Source: Segetibacter sp.
Lineage (GTDB): Bacteria; Bacteroidota; Bacteroidia; Chitinophagales; Chitinophagaceae
Direction of reading: 5' to 3'
NCBI GenBank assembly: GCA_028288485.1
Contig: JAQBNO010000174.1
Span: 1-59,954 of the forward strand
DNA length: 59,954 nt
A program made the position numbers and the translations under genes. Positions 10,545-19,830 of the stretch are shown piece after piece (the first letter of the stretch is position 1; every line of letters starts with the position of its first letter). The notes under the pieces are model-generated. The model was not told where the DNA came from. It ran no database searches and was given only the letters and a program-made list of their open reading frames with translations.

Positions 10545-10568
10545 TTTAATAAAAGGTCTGAAAATCAA

Positions 10569-13500
10569 ATGAAATTATCCTGGTACCTGCTTTTATATTT
10601 TTTGATGGTGTTGCTATCATGTAGGGGAAAAGTTAAGAAGGTTACGCTTTTCGGTTTAATTGAAAATAGCGGTATTGACTTTTCCAATAATATTCAAAAT
10701 ACACCTGAGTTTAATATTTTCAGCTACCGGAATTTTTATAACGGGGGAGGAGTTGCCATTGGCGATATAAATAACGATGGTCTTTCTGACGTATTTTTTA
10801 CGGGAAATATGTCAACGAACAAGTTGTATATAAATAAGGGGAATTGGAAGTTCGACGATATAACTGCTACTGCAGGATTAACAAAAAAGGACGACTGGAG
10901 TACGGGCGTGGTAATGGCCGATATTAATAATGACGGCTGGTTGGATATATACGTATGCAATGCGGGCTACATAAACGGGAAGGCCCCCGAAAGTAAGTTA
11001 TACATCAATAATCATAACCTTACTTTTACAGACTCTGCTAAAGAATATGGTTTAACGAACCGCGGAGGCTATACTACCCATGCCGCATTTTTTGATTATG
11101 ATCTTGATGGCGACCTCGATTGCTTTATTATCAACAACAGTTTTATCCCGGTTAATACGCTTAATTACGCTAACAAGCGGTCACTGCGGGCAAAAGATTG
11201 GCCCGTTGCAGATTTTTTAAAAGGAGGCGGTGACCATTTACTACGTAATGACAATGGTAAATTCGCAGACGTAAGTGCCGCCAGTGGTATTCATGGAAGC
11301 TTGATCAGTTTTGGGTTGGGTGTGAGCGTAGGAGATGTTAATGGGGACAGCTTTCCTGATATATATGTTTCCAATGACTTTTTCGAAAGAGACTATCTCT
11401 ACATCAACCAAAAAGACGGAACCTTTAAAGACGAGGTAGAGCAACGGATGCAGCATACCAGCCTTGCTTCAATGGGAAGTGACATTGCAGATATTAACAA
11501 CGACGGCTATCCTGACATTTTTACTACCGACATGCTCCCGTACGATGATTATCGGCTCAAAACCACTACCTCTTTTGAAAATTTTGAAGTGAACCGGCTT
11601 AAGATCTCTTCCGGCTTCTACAACCAGTATATGCAAAATGCTTTACAGGTGAATAATAAAAACGGACAATTTTTTGAAAGTGCCCGTTATAGCGGCGTCG
11701 CTTCCTCCGACTGGAGCTGGGGAGCATTGATATTAGATGCAGACAATGATGGACTTTCTGATATTTATGTTTGCAACGGTATTTATCATGATGTAACTGA
11801 CCAGGACTTTATTGATTTTTTTGCAAATGATGTTATCCAGCGGATGGTTATGACCGGTAGAAAAGATGAGGTAGATTCTATTATTAATAGAATGCCATCA
11901 CATCCTATATCTAACAGGGCTTTTAAAAATTTAGGAAATTTAAAATTTGACGACCAGGCGACATCCTGGGGACTTGACCAGCCTTCTTTTTCAAATGGCG
12001 CTGCTTACGGCGATTTGGATAACGATGGCGACCTTGATCTGGTCGTTAATAACGTAAATCAAAAAGCTTTTGTTTATAAAAATAACAGCCGTGAAACAAT
12101 CAAGAATAATTATATAGGAATTAACTTAAAAGGGAAAGGCAAAAACATTTTTGCCATTGGAAGCACAATCAAAGTTTATTCCGGCAACCAGGTATTTAGC
12201 AGGGAAATAATGCCAAGCAGGGGCTTTCAGTCGTCGGTTGACTATAAGGCGATTATAGGGTTGGGAAAATCTAACCAGGTAGATTCTACGGAAATTATTT
12301 GGCCCGATCGTTCAGTTACTAAAATGTACACACCGGCACTTAATAAAGTACACACCGTTAATCAAAGCAACGCAGGTTTTGTTTCTTCTTTAAATAAATC
12401 CCAGAAGCCTTCCCTGTTTGAAAAGGTCCCTGAGAATTTTCAAAAGCATAACGAAGATGACTATATTGACTTTTACCGTGAAAGAGGAGTGCCGATGATG
12501 CTTTCGAGAGAAGGCCCAAAAGTGGCTTATGGAGATGTGAATGCAGATGGCCTGACAGATGTTTACATCGGAGGTGCAGCTCCCCAGGCAGGGCAACTGT
12601 ACATTCAAACATCAACAGGATTTATATTAAAAAAGCAACACTCGTTTGATGTAGTGGCAGATTTTGAAGATGTTGTCGCCTTATTTTTTGATTGTGACAA
12701 AGACGGCGATCTTGATCTTTTTGTGGGGTCAGGTGGTAATCGAAATCCACCTTTTAGCAGGGAGTACCAGAACCGTGTTTATAAAAATGATGGTAAGGGG
12801 AATTTTGAAATTGATGGTGCCGCCCTGCCCAATACCGGTATGAATACATCGACCGTGGCCGCAAGTGATTTTGACAACGATGGTGATCTTGATCTTTTTG
12901 TCGGAAGCAGAAGCGTTCCACAAAGTTATGGGCAAACTCCGTCGAGCTTTTTAATGGTAAATGACGGAACAGGTAAGTTTACTGATGTTGCTAAAACAAA
13001 AAACCCCCGTCTTTCAAATATTGGCATGGTAACCGGTGCACTCTGGGAAGATGTGGACGGTGATAAGCAAAAGGAATTGATTGTAGTAGGCGAGTGGATG
13101 GCGCCCCGGATCTTTTCTTACAAGAACGATCATTTTGTTGAGATCAAAAGTAATTTGAATGAGATGATGGGCTGGTGGAAGACAATAACTTCGGCCGATT
13201 TGGATGGGGATGGCGACAAGGACCTTGTGCTTGGAAATTTGGGGGAGAATTTTTATTTGCATCCTGATGCAGAAAACCCGGTTAAAATGTTTATCAACGA
13301 TTTTGACAACAATGGTTCTATGGAGAAGATCATTACTCAAGCCATCAACGGAGAGGATAAGCCTGTTTTCTTAAAACGTGAGGTGGTTGAACAAATAGCA
13401 TCACTGCGTAAGCAGAACTTGAAATATGTTGACTTTGCAAACAAGTCGATTCAACAATTATTTAGTGCTGATGTAATAAGTAAATGCGAGGTCAAACAGT

Positions 13501-13904
13501 TCAACTATGCTTCATCCTGCATTGCTTTTAACGACGGAAACGGCAAGTTTACGATAAAGAAAATGCCGTACCAGGTTCAGTTGTCGTGTGTTAATGCAGT
13601 GCTGTGTACCGATTTAAATAATGATGGCAAAGTAGACATTGTATTGGGTGGAAACCAGTTTGATTTTCTCCCGCAGTTCTCTCGCCTTGACGCAAGCTAT
13701 GGGCATGTTTTATTGAATACAGGAAAGGCAGAATTTGAATGGATAGGCCCCGAGCAATCAGGTATTAATATTCCCGGAGAAATAAAAGATATTATTGAAA
13801 TACCGGCAAAAGGAAGTAGAAATTTCTTGTTCCTTCAGAATAACGACTATCCTGTTTTGTACCGGTTAAAGGCTGCAACAAAAGCAGTCGTGAAAACTAA
13901 ATAA
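10569..13904 (+). CDS. FG-GAP/VCBS repeat lipoprotein with ASPIC/UnbV domain (CRTAC1-like), second full copy
   Basis: 1111 residues, same architecture as the 1854 gene: lipobox with Cys18 (MVLLSC), N-terminal motif YNGGGVAIGDINNDGLSD, repeated calcium loops (DINNDGWLD, DYDLDGDLD, DADNDGLSD, DLDNDGDLD), a central ASPIC/UnbV module (IGSTIKVYSG ... PSRGFQSS ... EIIWPD) and a second propeller to the end. The two full copies clearly share an ancestor but are well diverged, so the duplication is not recent. It follows the susCD terminator by 25 bases, so it probably has its own promoter in that short gap or depends on read-through. Presumed surface partner of a SusCD-type system. Confidence 0.9.
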   Translation: MKLSWYLLLYFLMVLLSCRGKVKKVTLFGLIENSGIDFSNNIQNTPEFNIFSYRNFYNGGGVAIGDINNDGLSDVFFTGNMSTNKLYINKGNWKFDDITATAGLTKKDDWSTGVVMADINNDGWLDIYVCNAGYINGKAPESKLYINNHNLTFTDSAKEYGLTNRGGYTTHAAFFDYDLDGDLDCFIINNSFIPVNTLNYANKRSLRAKDWPVADFLKGGGDHLLRNDNGKFADVSAASGIHGSLISFGLGVSVGDVNGDSFPDIYVSNDFFERDYLYINQKDGTFKDEVEQRMQHTSLASMGSDIADINNDGYPDIFTTDMLPYDDYRLKTTTSFENFEVNRLKISSGFYNQYMQNALQVNNKNGQFFESARYSGVASSDWSWGALILDADNDGLSDIYVCNGIYHDVTDQDFIDFFANDVIQRMVMTGRKDEVDSIINRMPSHPISNRAFKNLGNLKFDDQATSWGLDQPSFSNGAAYGDLDNDGDLDLVVNNVNQKAFVYKNNSRETIKNNYIGINLKGKGKNIFAIGSTIKVYSGNQVFSREIMPSRGFQSSVDYKAIIGLGKSNQVDSTEIIWPDRSVTKMYTPALNKVHTVNQSNAGFVSSLNKSQKPSLFEKVPENFQKHNEDDYIDFYRERGVPMMLSREGPKVAYGDVNADGLTDVYIGGAAPQAGQLYIQTSTGFILKKQHSFDVVADFEDVVALFFDCDKDGDLDLFVGSGGNRNPPFSREYQNRVYKNDGKGNFEIDGAALPNTGMNTSTVAASDFDNDGDLDLFVGSRSVPQSYGQTPSSFLMVNDGTGKFTDVAKTKNPRLSNIGMVTGALWEDVDGDKQKELIVVGEWMAPRIFSYKNDHFVEIKSNLNEMMGWWKTITSADLDGDGDKDLVLGNLGENFYLHPDAENPVKMFINDFDNNGSMEKIITQAINGEDKPVFLKREVVEQIASLRKQNLKYVDFANKSIQQLFSADVISKCEVKQFNYASSCIAFNDGNGKFTIKKMPYQVQLSCVNAVLCTDLNNDGKVDIVLGGNQFDFLPQFSRLDASYGHVLLNTGKAEFEWIGPEQSGINIPGEIKDIIEIPAKGSRNFLFLQNNDYPVLYRLKAATKAVVKTK

Positions 13905-13988
13905 ATTGATCCTACTTCATGATGAATGGCTGTCGTTCCCTGCTACCTCGAGCGAATCTACATTTCGTTAAATAGCGAAAAGATAGTT

Positions 13989-14037
13989 GAAGAGTGCGAC
14001 GCAACGAAAGCCAAATAGGCGCTATCGGCCTGGCTCC
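13989..14037 (+). repeat. Dispersed REP-like repeat, copy R4
   Basis: GAAGAGTGCGACGCAACGA followed by ATCGGCCTGGCTCC. Short form, + orientation, forming a facing pair with R5. Confidence 0.6.
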
Positions 14038-14136
14038 AACGATTTTTTCAACTCCGTGGCCTTATTACAACGATTCTACAGGTTTCTCAAAAAGTAAGGT
14101 TTTTGGTTTTTAATTCATGAAGAAAAAGTGAAGATA

Positions 14137-14193
14137 TTTTTGGGCCCGGCAGAGTTGCTACTATAAGCTTCGCTTGCGTCTCACTCTTGTACT
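14137..14193 (-). repeat. Dispersed REP-like repeat, copy R5
   Basis: TTTTTGGGCCCGGCAG, then CGCTTGCGTCTCACTCTTGTAC. Short form, - orientation. Confidence 0.65.
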
Positions 14194-14353
14194 ACAAAAA
14201 AGACCGCAGCGGCAAGCGCTTCTGGCTACTATGCAAAATGCTTACACAACTTACCTTTCGTTTTTTATTATTGTTGTGAGGACTCTACATCAAAACGCTC
14301 AAATTTTATCTGTCCAAAGTATAATTTATGAAATATATTAGCAGTAATAGACA

Positions 14354-15301
14354 TTATAAAATCGGGTAATAAATTCTGGTTACCCAGTTTGCAGTATCTG
14401 TTTCTTTTACCCGGTCTGTAACCAATAGCTGGTAAGGAAGTGCCGGCGAAATTTTTTCATGATCCGATGCGTAGTTCTCCATTTGCCTCATTGCCTCCGC
14501 TACCGTTGCTTCTCCACCTTTTACATCTGCATACAAAATATGACCGGCTACCATTCTCTTTGGGGAAATTGAAGCAGTACCCGCCAATTTTTTGCTCACC
14601 GGTATAGCTACCATTGCCTCGTAACTTCTGGTCTCTTCCGTGTAATGCAAATGGAGCATTGGGTGATTGGTTTCTGTAGCTCCGCTGCCTGCAATATATG
14701 AACGAAGGCTTTCTATGTACGAATAGATGTCGGTTGTTGTAGGTCTTTCTTTTGGAACGATTTTCCTAACCATCAGGATTGTATCGGTAACCCTGGTTTG
14801 TTTAACATCTATTCCGTACATATTCTTTGTTGTTTCTGCAAAAGGTTTCAAATGCGCTACTATTTGTTCCATGCCGCGTTTTATTCTTTTTGCCGCAAAG
14901 TATTGTTTAACCCTTGTTACAGGGTTGTAAGTAGTCGGGACTGTTGCTGTCCATTTGATCAACATTGAATCTGGCGATAGGCGTAACAGTCGAAGTAAAG
15001 AACTGTTGGAAGAGTCCTGGTGATTGATTATTACTTCCATTCCATCAGGTAGCTTTGCGCCAATTTTATAACTATAACCATCCAGGTAAAATTCATTTGT
15101 TTCCTTTTGACGACTATCTATAGGTTGCAGCGGCCACCAATTTTTCCAATTATTCTTATCAACCAGGCTTCTGTAAACAGATCGTTCATTGGCTTTAATT
15201 ACTGCTATTGATGAAATCTCTAATTCTTTCGGAATAGACACATAAACGGCAATAAGTGCAATGCAAAAAATTACCAAACCGGCAACCAACAATCTTTTCA
15301 T
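14354..15301 (-). CDS. Membrane-anchored SRPBCC / GyrI-like domain protein
   Basis: 315 residues from the chosen start. One N-terminal membrane segment (RLLVAGLVIFCIALIAVYV) is followed by a START/SRPBCC-like region (about 25-160, with VYRSLVDKNNWKNWWP) and a C-terminal GyrI-like/AraC effector-binding fold (about 190-315, with GHILYADVKGGEATVAEAMRQM and a final WVTRIYYPI). Such proteins bind small hydrophobic ligands; no ligand can be named. The longer frame to 15391 is rejected because a TAnnTTTG-type box (TATATTTG, - strand, 15331-15338) lies inside that extension, 30 bases before the ATG at 15301, and the extension lacks a signal. Divergent from the GH65 gene. Confidence 0.65.
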   Translation of the reverse strand: MKRLLVAGLVIFCIALIAVYVSIPKELEISSIAVIKANERSVYRSLVDKNNWKNWWPLQPIDSRQKETNEFYLDGYSYKIGAKLPDGMEVIINHQDSSNSSLLRLLRLSPDSMLIKWTATVPTTYNPVTRVKQYFAAKRIKRGMEQIVAHLKPFAETTKNMYGIDVKQTRVTDTILMVRKIVPKERPTTTDIYSYIESLRSYIAGSGATETNHPMLHLHYTEETRSYEAMVAIPVSKKLAGTASISPKRMVAGHILYADVKGGEATVAEAMRQMENYASDHEKISPALPYQLLVTDRVKETDTANWVTRIYYPIL

Positions 15302-15330
15302 ACCTGACAAAATGGACGAAGTGAAAGTAA

Positions 15331-15338
15331 CAAATATA
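15331..15338 (-). promoter_or_regulatory. Candidate Bacteroidota -7 box (TATATTTG)
   Basis: Perfect match to TAnnTTTG on the - strand, about 30 bases upstream of the ATG at 15301. The -33 element is poor, so this is a candidate only. Confidence 0.4.
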
Positions 15339-15448
15339 GGAGAAGTATAATTAGTGGATAAATATCTGTATGTACAACTTGGCTTCAACATCTTCCTCCA
15401 CTTTTGATATATATTTACCGCCGCCTTACGCGCTTTAAATTCTGCTAT

Positions 15449-17476
15449 ATGAAGAAGATTTTTTTCCTTTTCCTCGTTACTTTTTTAGTTGGTACTTATG
15501 CCTTTTCGCAGGATATATGGACTATTAAAGCTCCCACAGTAAATCCGTCAAACTATTTTGGCGAAACAGTGGCCAATGGAATGGTAGGAATAGTGTCTTC
15601 TCCCGACCCGTTCAAAGTAAAAGATGTAGTGCTGAATGGCGCTTTTGATTTATATGGACGCGGCAGGGTGAGCAACATTTTAAAAACATTCAACTTCGTA
15701 AATATGTACCTCGAAGTCGATGGCAGCAGGATTGAAAATTTTAGCCAGGTTAAAAATATGCAGCAGGTGCTAGACATGAAGCATGCTAACATGAAAACCA
15801 CTTTCGATTTCGCAGACAAAGCTTCTGTTTCTTATACGCATTATGCTTTGCGTCATTTACCTTATTCTGCTTTAGTTGATGTTACCGTTACAGCTAAAAA
15901 AGATCTTGAAATAACGCCTGCAAGTGTAATGGAAGCTCCCGACATGCTGAAAGATGTGCAGAATTATTACAACGAAATTGACCGGCCCCACATCGTAATA
16001 TCTTTACTTACATCACTCGCAAAAAGCCCTACAGGCAAGTTGGTGATGGCAGCTTCGAATAGCTTTTTGTTCAACGAGCCTCATGGCGCTCAACCTGCTG
16101 TTATTCATGAAATGTGGGATAACAATATGCACCTGCTGAAGTTTAAAAAGAAACTGAAAGCCGGCGAAACTTACCGATTTGCAGTGGTGGGGTCTGCGAT
16201 CACTTCTGCACACCACGATGATCCTTTGAACGAAGCTGAGCGTTTAACCATTTTTGCAACACTCGAGGGAAGAGACCGGCTACTGCAATTTCATAACAAG
16301 GCCTGGGATGATTTATGGAAAAGTGATATAGTAGTTGAAGGAGACGATGTAAGCCAACGCGAAATTCACAGCATGATCTACCACCTGTATTCGTTTGCAA
16401 GAGAAGGTACCGCATATAGCCTTTCCCCAATGGGCTTAAGTGGTCTTGGTTATAACGGCCATGCTTTCTGGGATACAGAGATCTGGATGTATCCGTCCCT
16501 GCTATTGTTACAGCCAAAAATTGCCGAGTCTTTAATTGAGTATCGTTACCAACGTTTGCAACCGGCAAGGCATAATGCATTTTCACACGGCTATAAGGGC
16601 GCTATGTTCCCATGGGAGAGCGCAGCAAGTGGTAATGAAGAAACGCCGGTATGGGCGTTAAGCGGCCCATTCGAGCACCATATTACTGCCGACATTGCAA
16701 TTGCAGCCTGGAACTATTATGCGGTTACACAAAACAAAGAGTGGTTACGCGAAAAAGGCTACCCGTTATTAAAAGAAACCGCCGACTTCTGGGCAAGCCG
16801 GGTTGAAAGAAACGGGCCGGGAAAATATGACATCAGGAATGTGGTTGCAGCAGACGAGTGGGCAGAAAATGTCGACAATAACGCCTTCACCAATGCCGCT
16901 GCAAAAGCCAATCTTAAATATGCAACAGATGCTGCCAGACTCCTCGGGCTTACACCCGATCCTGACTGGATGAATGTTTACAATAATATTCCTATCTTAA
17001 AATTCGCCGATGGTGTTACCAAAGAACATTTAACTTATCATGGCGAAAAGATTAAGCAGGGCGATGTGAATTTGCTTGCGTACCCGCTCAAAGAAATTAC
17101 CGATCCTGGCGCTATTAAAAAAGATCTTGAATATTATGAGCCGAGAGTGGGAGAGGGACCAGCGATGACTCATGCTATTTTCTCCATTCTTTATTCAAGG
17201 TTAGGCGTTCCAGACAAAGCTTATAAAGCTTTTAAAGCCGGCTTCACGCCTAACATGCGTCCTCCTTTTGGGGTAATTGCCGAAACAGCTTCGGGCAATA
17301 ATCCTTATTTCGCTACCGGGGCGGGTGGTATGATACAGGCAATGCTGAACGGTTTTGGAGGACTGGAAATAACCCCCGAAGGAATTACTCAACTAAAAAC
17401 CAAACTTCCGGCACAATGGAAATCGTTGGTTCTTACAGGGATAGGTGTGGAAAAGAAAACTTATACAGTGAAGTAA
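15449..17476 (+). CDS. Secreted glycoside hydrolase family 65 protein
   Basis: 675 residues starting at the ATG that begins MKKIFFLFLVTFLVGTYAFSQ, a clear signal peptide; the frame extends 15 codons upstream but that part is not signal-like. The N-terminal beta-sandwich domain (about 25-270) and (alpha/alpha)6 barrel follow. GH65 landmarks: FWDTEIWMYPSLLLLQP near 340-355, and ADEWAENVDNNAFTN with the probable general acid Glu470. GH65 contains alpha-glucoside phosphorylases (maltose, trehalose, kojibiose) and acid trehalase-type hydrolases. Export argues for a hydrolase, since phosphorolysis products are usually kept in the cytoplasm. Substrate not determined. Confidence 0.85.
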   Translation: MKKIFFLFLVTFLVGTYAFSQDIWTIKAPTVNPSNYFGETVANGMVGIVSSPDPFKVKDVVLNGAFDLYGRGRVSNILKTFNFVNMYLEVDGSRIENFSQVKNMQQVLDMKHANMKTTFDFADKASVSYTHYALRHLPYSALVDVTVTAKKDLEITPASVMEAPDMLKDVQNYYNEIDRPHIVISLLTSLAKSPTGKLVMAASNSFLFNEPHGAQPAVIHEMWDNNMHLLKFKKKLKAGETYRFAVVGSAITSAHHDDPLNEAERLTIFATLEGRDRLLQFHNKAWDDLWKSDIVVEGDDVSQREIHSMIYHLYSFAREGTAYSLSPMGLSGLGYNGHAFWDTEIWMYPSLLLLQPKIAESLIEYRYQRLQPARHNAFSHGYKGAMFPWESAASGNEETPVWALSGPFEHHITADIAIAAWNYYAVTQNKEWLREKGYPLLKETADFWASRVERNGPGKYDIRNVVAADEWAENVDNNAFTNAAAKANLKYATDAARLLGLTPDPDWMNVYNNIPILKFADGVTKEHLTYHGEKIKQGDVNLLAYPLKEITDPGAIKKDLEYYEPRVGEGPAMTHAIFSILYSRLGVPDKAYKAFKAGFTPNMRPPFGVIAETASGNNPYFATGAGGMIQAMLNGFGGLEITPEGITQLKTKLPAQWKSLVLTGIGVEKKTYTVK

Positions 17477-17592
17477 GCAGCACAAAAAGCAAAATGGTTG
17501 CCTTTAAGAAACCAGTTTTAATCGATGAAAATAATATTCTTGTTGTAAATTGTTAAAGTAAAGGAAAATATCGTTATTTTTCGACTGTTTTT

Positions 17593-18153
17593 GTGAAAAG
17601 ATTATCCGCCATATTATTGATTGCATTGTTCCTGTTTAACCTTTTTGGTTACAGGTTAATGTTTGACTATGCAAAGCAACAATCTGATGTACGCCTTGAA
17701 GCTTCTCTCGATAAAAATGAATACGATGAATCGGAGTTGGTTACAATAAAAATTCCGATTACCCTCCCTTACCAGAATAACTGGGATGACTTTGAACGCG
17801 TGGATGGCGAATTTACCGTTGACGGCAAAATATACAAGTACGTAAAACGCAAGATCGCCGACGGCCATCTTGTCTTATTGTGCCTTCCCGACCATAATAA
17901 AATGCGGCTTGAATCTGCAAAGACAGAGTTTTTTAAATACGCGAACGACCTGGTGCAGAATCATAATTCAAAAAAATCAGACAACTCAAAATCGGGTGTA
18001 TTTAAAAACCTGTGGAGCGAGTACGATTCAAATACTATGGTATTTACTGCCGCCAACTTCAACAGTGAAATTATTCATGCTGTTGCGGGTAGTGTAAATC
18101 TCTTTCCCTCATCTCCTCATTCTTCGCCCGAGCAGCCGCCGGAGATCATTTAA
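17593..18153 (+). CDS. Conserved-looking hypothetical exported protein
   Basis: 186 residues beginning at GTG 17593. An N-terminal hydrophobic stretch (LSAILLIALFLFNLFGYRLMF) is an uncleaved anchor or signal peptide. The rest is a soluble domain with an E-rich start and a low-complexity SSPHSSPEQPPEII tail. No family recognised. It lies 116 bases after the GH65 gene on the same strand. Codon use and composition resemble the neighbours, so I take it as a real gene. Confidence 0.6.
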   Translation: MKRLSAILLIALFLFNLFGYRLMFDYAKQQSDVRLEASLDKNEYDESELVTIKIPITLPYQNNWDDFERVDGEFTVDGKIYKYVKRKIADGHLVLLCLPDHNKMRLESAKTEFFKYANDLVQNHNSKKSDNSKSGVFKNLWSEYDSNTMVFTAANFNSEIIHAVAGSVNLFPSSPHSSPEQPPEII

Positions 18154-18180
18154 TTCTTCTATAAGTACGACGTTTTGAAA

Positions 18181-18246
18181 GGCGGTTTTTGTTGACCGGG
18201 CTTTTGAATGTGCTATTATGCATTACTTGCGTCGCACTCTTGTACT
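18181..18246 (-). repeat. Dispersed REP-like repeat, copy R6
   Basis: GTTGACCGGGC then ACTTGCGTCGCACTCTTGTACT. Short form; it forms an outward-facing pair with R7, together filling the 302-base gap 18154-18455. Confidence 0.65.
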
Positions 18247-18364
18247 GTAAATCGTATTGCAGCTATCATTAGCAATTCCCCGGGCTTTAGAGATTACGAA
18301 CAACAACTTTATTTGTAAGGTTTTTGTAACAGAAACTAAAGCCGGTAAAAGAATCTTCAGGTGC

Positions 18365-18410
18365 AGTGTGCGACGCAACGATGTTACCATGAAAAGATTA
18401 GCTGGTAACC
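18365..18410 (+). repeat. Dispersed REP-like repeat, copy R7
   Basis: AGTGTGCGACGCAACGATG followed by ATTAGCTGGTAACC, the + orientation short form. Confidence 0.7.
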
Positions 18411-18455
18411 CAATAATTACCTATTAAAAAGAAGAAGTTTCTCATTTTCCCAGTT

Positions 18456-19799
18456 ATGAAAAGAGCGATTGCAGCTATTATAATAATAGCGATGGTGTCT
18501 TCGTGTAAGAAGGCCGATTATACTAAAGTTACGCACGACCCTTTCCTGTATTGTAAAACGGTAAAAAAGCTGAACGACATTGTGTTGGAGAATAATTTTC
18601 CACCAATGATCGCTGCACGCAATTATGCTTATGCTAATATCGCAGCCTACGAAGTAATTGCTGCGGGCGATAAACAGTACGAATCTCTTACCGGCCAGAT
18701 CAATGGACTGCAGGCTACACTGCAGCCAAAAGAAGCCGGTAAGGTAGATTTCCCTTTTGCTGCCTTGATTGCATTTTGTAAAGTAGGTAATGCGGTTACT
18801 TTCCCCGAAGGTAGTATGGACGTGTATGTTGACGAACTAAAGGAAAAGGCGAAAGATGCGGGAATGCCATCAGATGTTTTTGAGGCTAGTGTTCTGTTCG
18901 CTGGACAGGTTGCGGATACCATTATGGACTGGAGTAAAAAGGATAGCTATGCCAGGATACGCAGTGCCAGCAAATTCACTGTTACAGATGAAGAAGGCCG
19001 TTGGGTACCAACACCGCCAATGTACGCACAGGCTGTTGAACCACACTGGATGGAAATAAGAACACTGGTGATGGACTCTTGTTCGCAGTTTAAACCCGTT
19101 CGTCCACCCAAATATGAGCCCGAAAACAAGACGAGTGAATTTTACAAAGCAATGATAATGGTAAAAAACCGCGTTGACAGTTTAACCCGTGAACAAAAGC
19201 ATATTGCTGATTTCTGGGACGACAATGCCTTTAAGTTAAACGTGAACGGGCATGTAATGTATGCTACCAAAAAATTTTCGCCCGCGGGACATTGGATGAA
19301 CATTGTAGGAATAATATCAACTGAAAAGAAAGCTGATTTTTCTACTACGGTTTCAGCATATACTCAAACGTCAATCGCGTTATTCGATGCTTTCATCAGT
19401 TGCTGGGATGAGAAGTTCAGAAGTAATTACGTACGGCCCGAAACAGCTATTAACAAGCATGTAAGTGCCGATTGGATTCCTTATATACAAACTCCACCGT
19501 TTCCTGAATATACCAGTGGTCATGCGGTTATCTCAGCGGCGGCCGCCGAAGTCATGACTCATTATTTTGGCGACAAAGTCAGCTACACCGATACTTCTGA
19601 ACTTGAATTCGGTGTTCCGAACCGTTCATTTACCTCTGTGCGTGAAGCGGCTAAGGAAGCTTCTATTTCAAGGGTGTACGGCGGCATTCACTATCAACAT
19701 TCCTGTGATGCAGGTACACAGGCAGGTGTAAAAGTAGGCGAACTGGTTCTGCAACGTTTGAAGATGAAAAAATCGTTACCTGCGATTGCGAAACAATAA
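18456..19799 (+). CDS. Vanadium-dependent haloperoxidase / PAP2-family lipoprotein
   Basis: 447 residues. Lipobox Cys17 (AMVSSC). The C-terminal half carries the vanadate/phosphate pocket of the vanadium haloperoxidase and acid phosphatase superfamily: YVRPETAI near 325, PEYTSGH with His356, and SRVYGGIHYQHSCDAG with Arg406 and His412. The classic PSGH motif is TSGH here. Members of this Bacteroidota group are annotated as vanadium-dependent haloperoxidases, but most are untested and could be phosphatases. The next gene, 25-31 bases downstream, encodes an outer-membrane barrel and is probably in the same operon. Confidence 0.85.
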   Translation: MKRAIAAIIIIAMVSSCKKADYTKVTHDPFLYCKTVKKLNDIVLENNFPPMIAARNYAYANIAAYEVIAAGDKQYESLTGQINGLQATLQPKEAGKVDFPFAALIAFCKVGNAVTFPEGSMDVYVDELKEKAKDAGMPSDVFEASVLFAGQVADTIMDWSKKDSYARIRSASKFTVTDEEGRWVPTPPMYAQAVEPHWMEIRTLVMDSCSQFKPVRPPKYEPENKTSEFYKAMIMVKNRVDSLTREQKHIADFWDDNAFKLNVNGHVMYATKKFSPAGHWMNIVGIISTEKKADFSTTVSAYTQTSIALFDAFISCWDEKFRSNYVRPETAINKHVSADWIPYIQTPPFPEYTSGHAVISAAAAEVMTHYFGDKVSYTDTSELEFGVPNRSFTSVREAAKEASISRVYGGIHYQHSCDAGTQAGVKVGELVLQRLKMKKSLPAIAKQ

Positions 19800-19830
19800 C
19801 AAAATCACCTAACAATAGCTTAAATTGTTT

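Larger units (their letters stand above)
13905..14353. other. 449-base non-coding gap with two facing repeats
   Basis: Convergent intergenic region between the + strand FG-GAP gene and the - strand gene at 14354. It holds repeat copies R4 and R5. Nothing else recognisable. Confidence 0.6.

Noticed and set aside
12358-12615. Long - strand frames inside the FG-GAP genes
   Set aside because: Shadows of Asp/Asn/Gly-rich coding repeats on the other strand.
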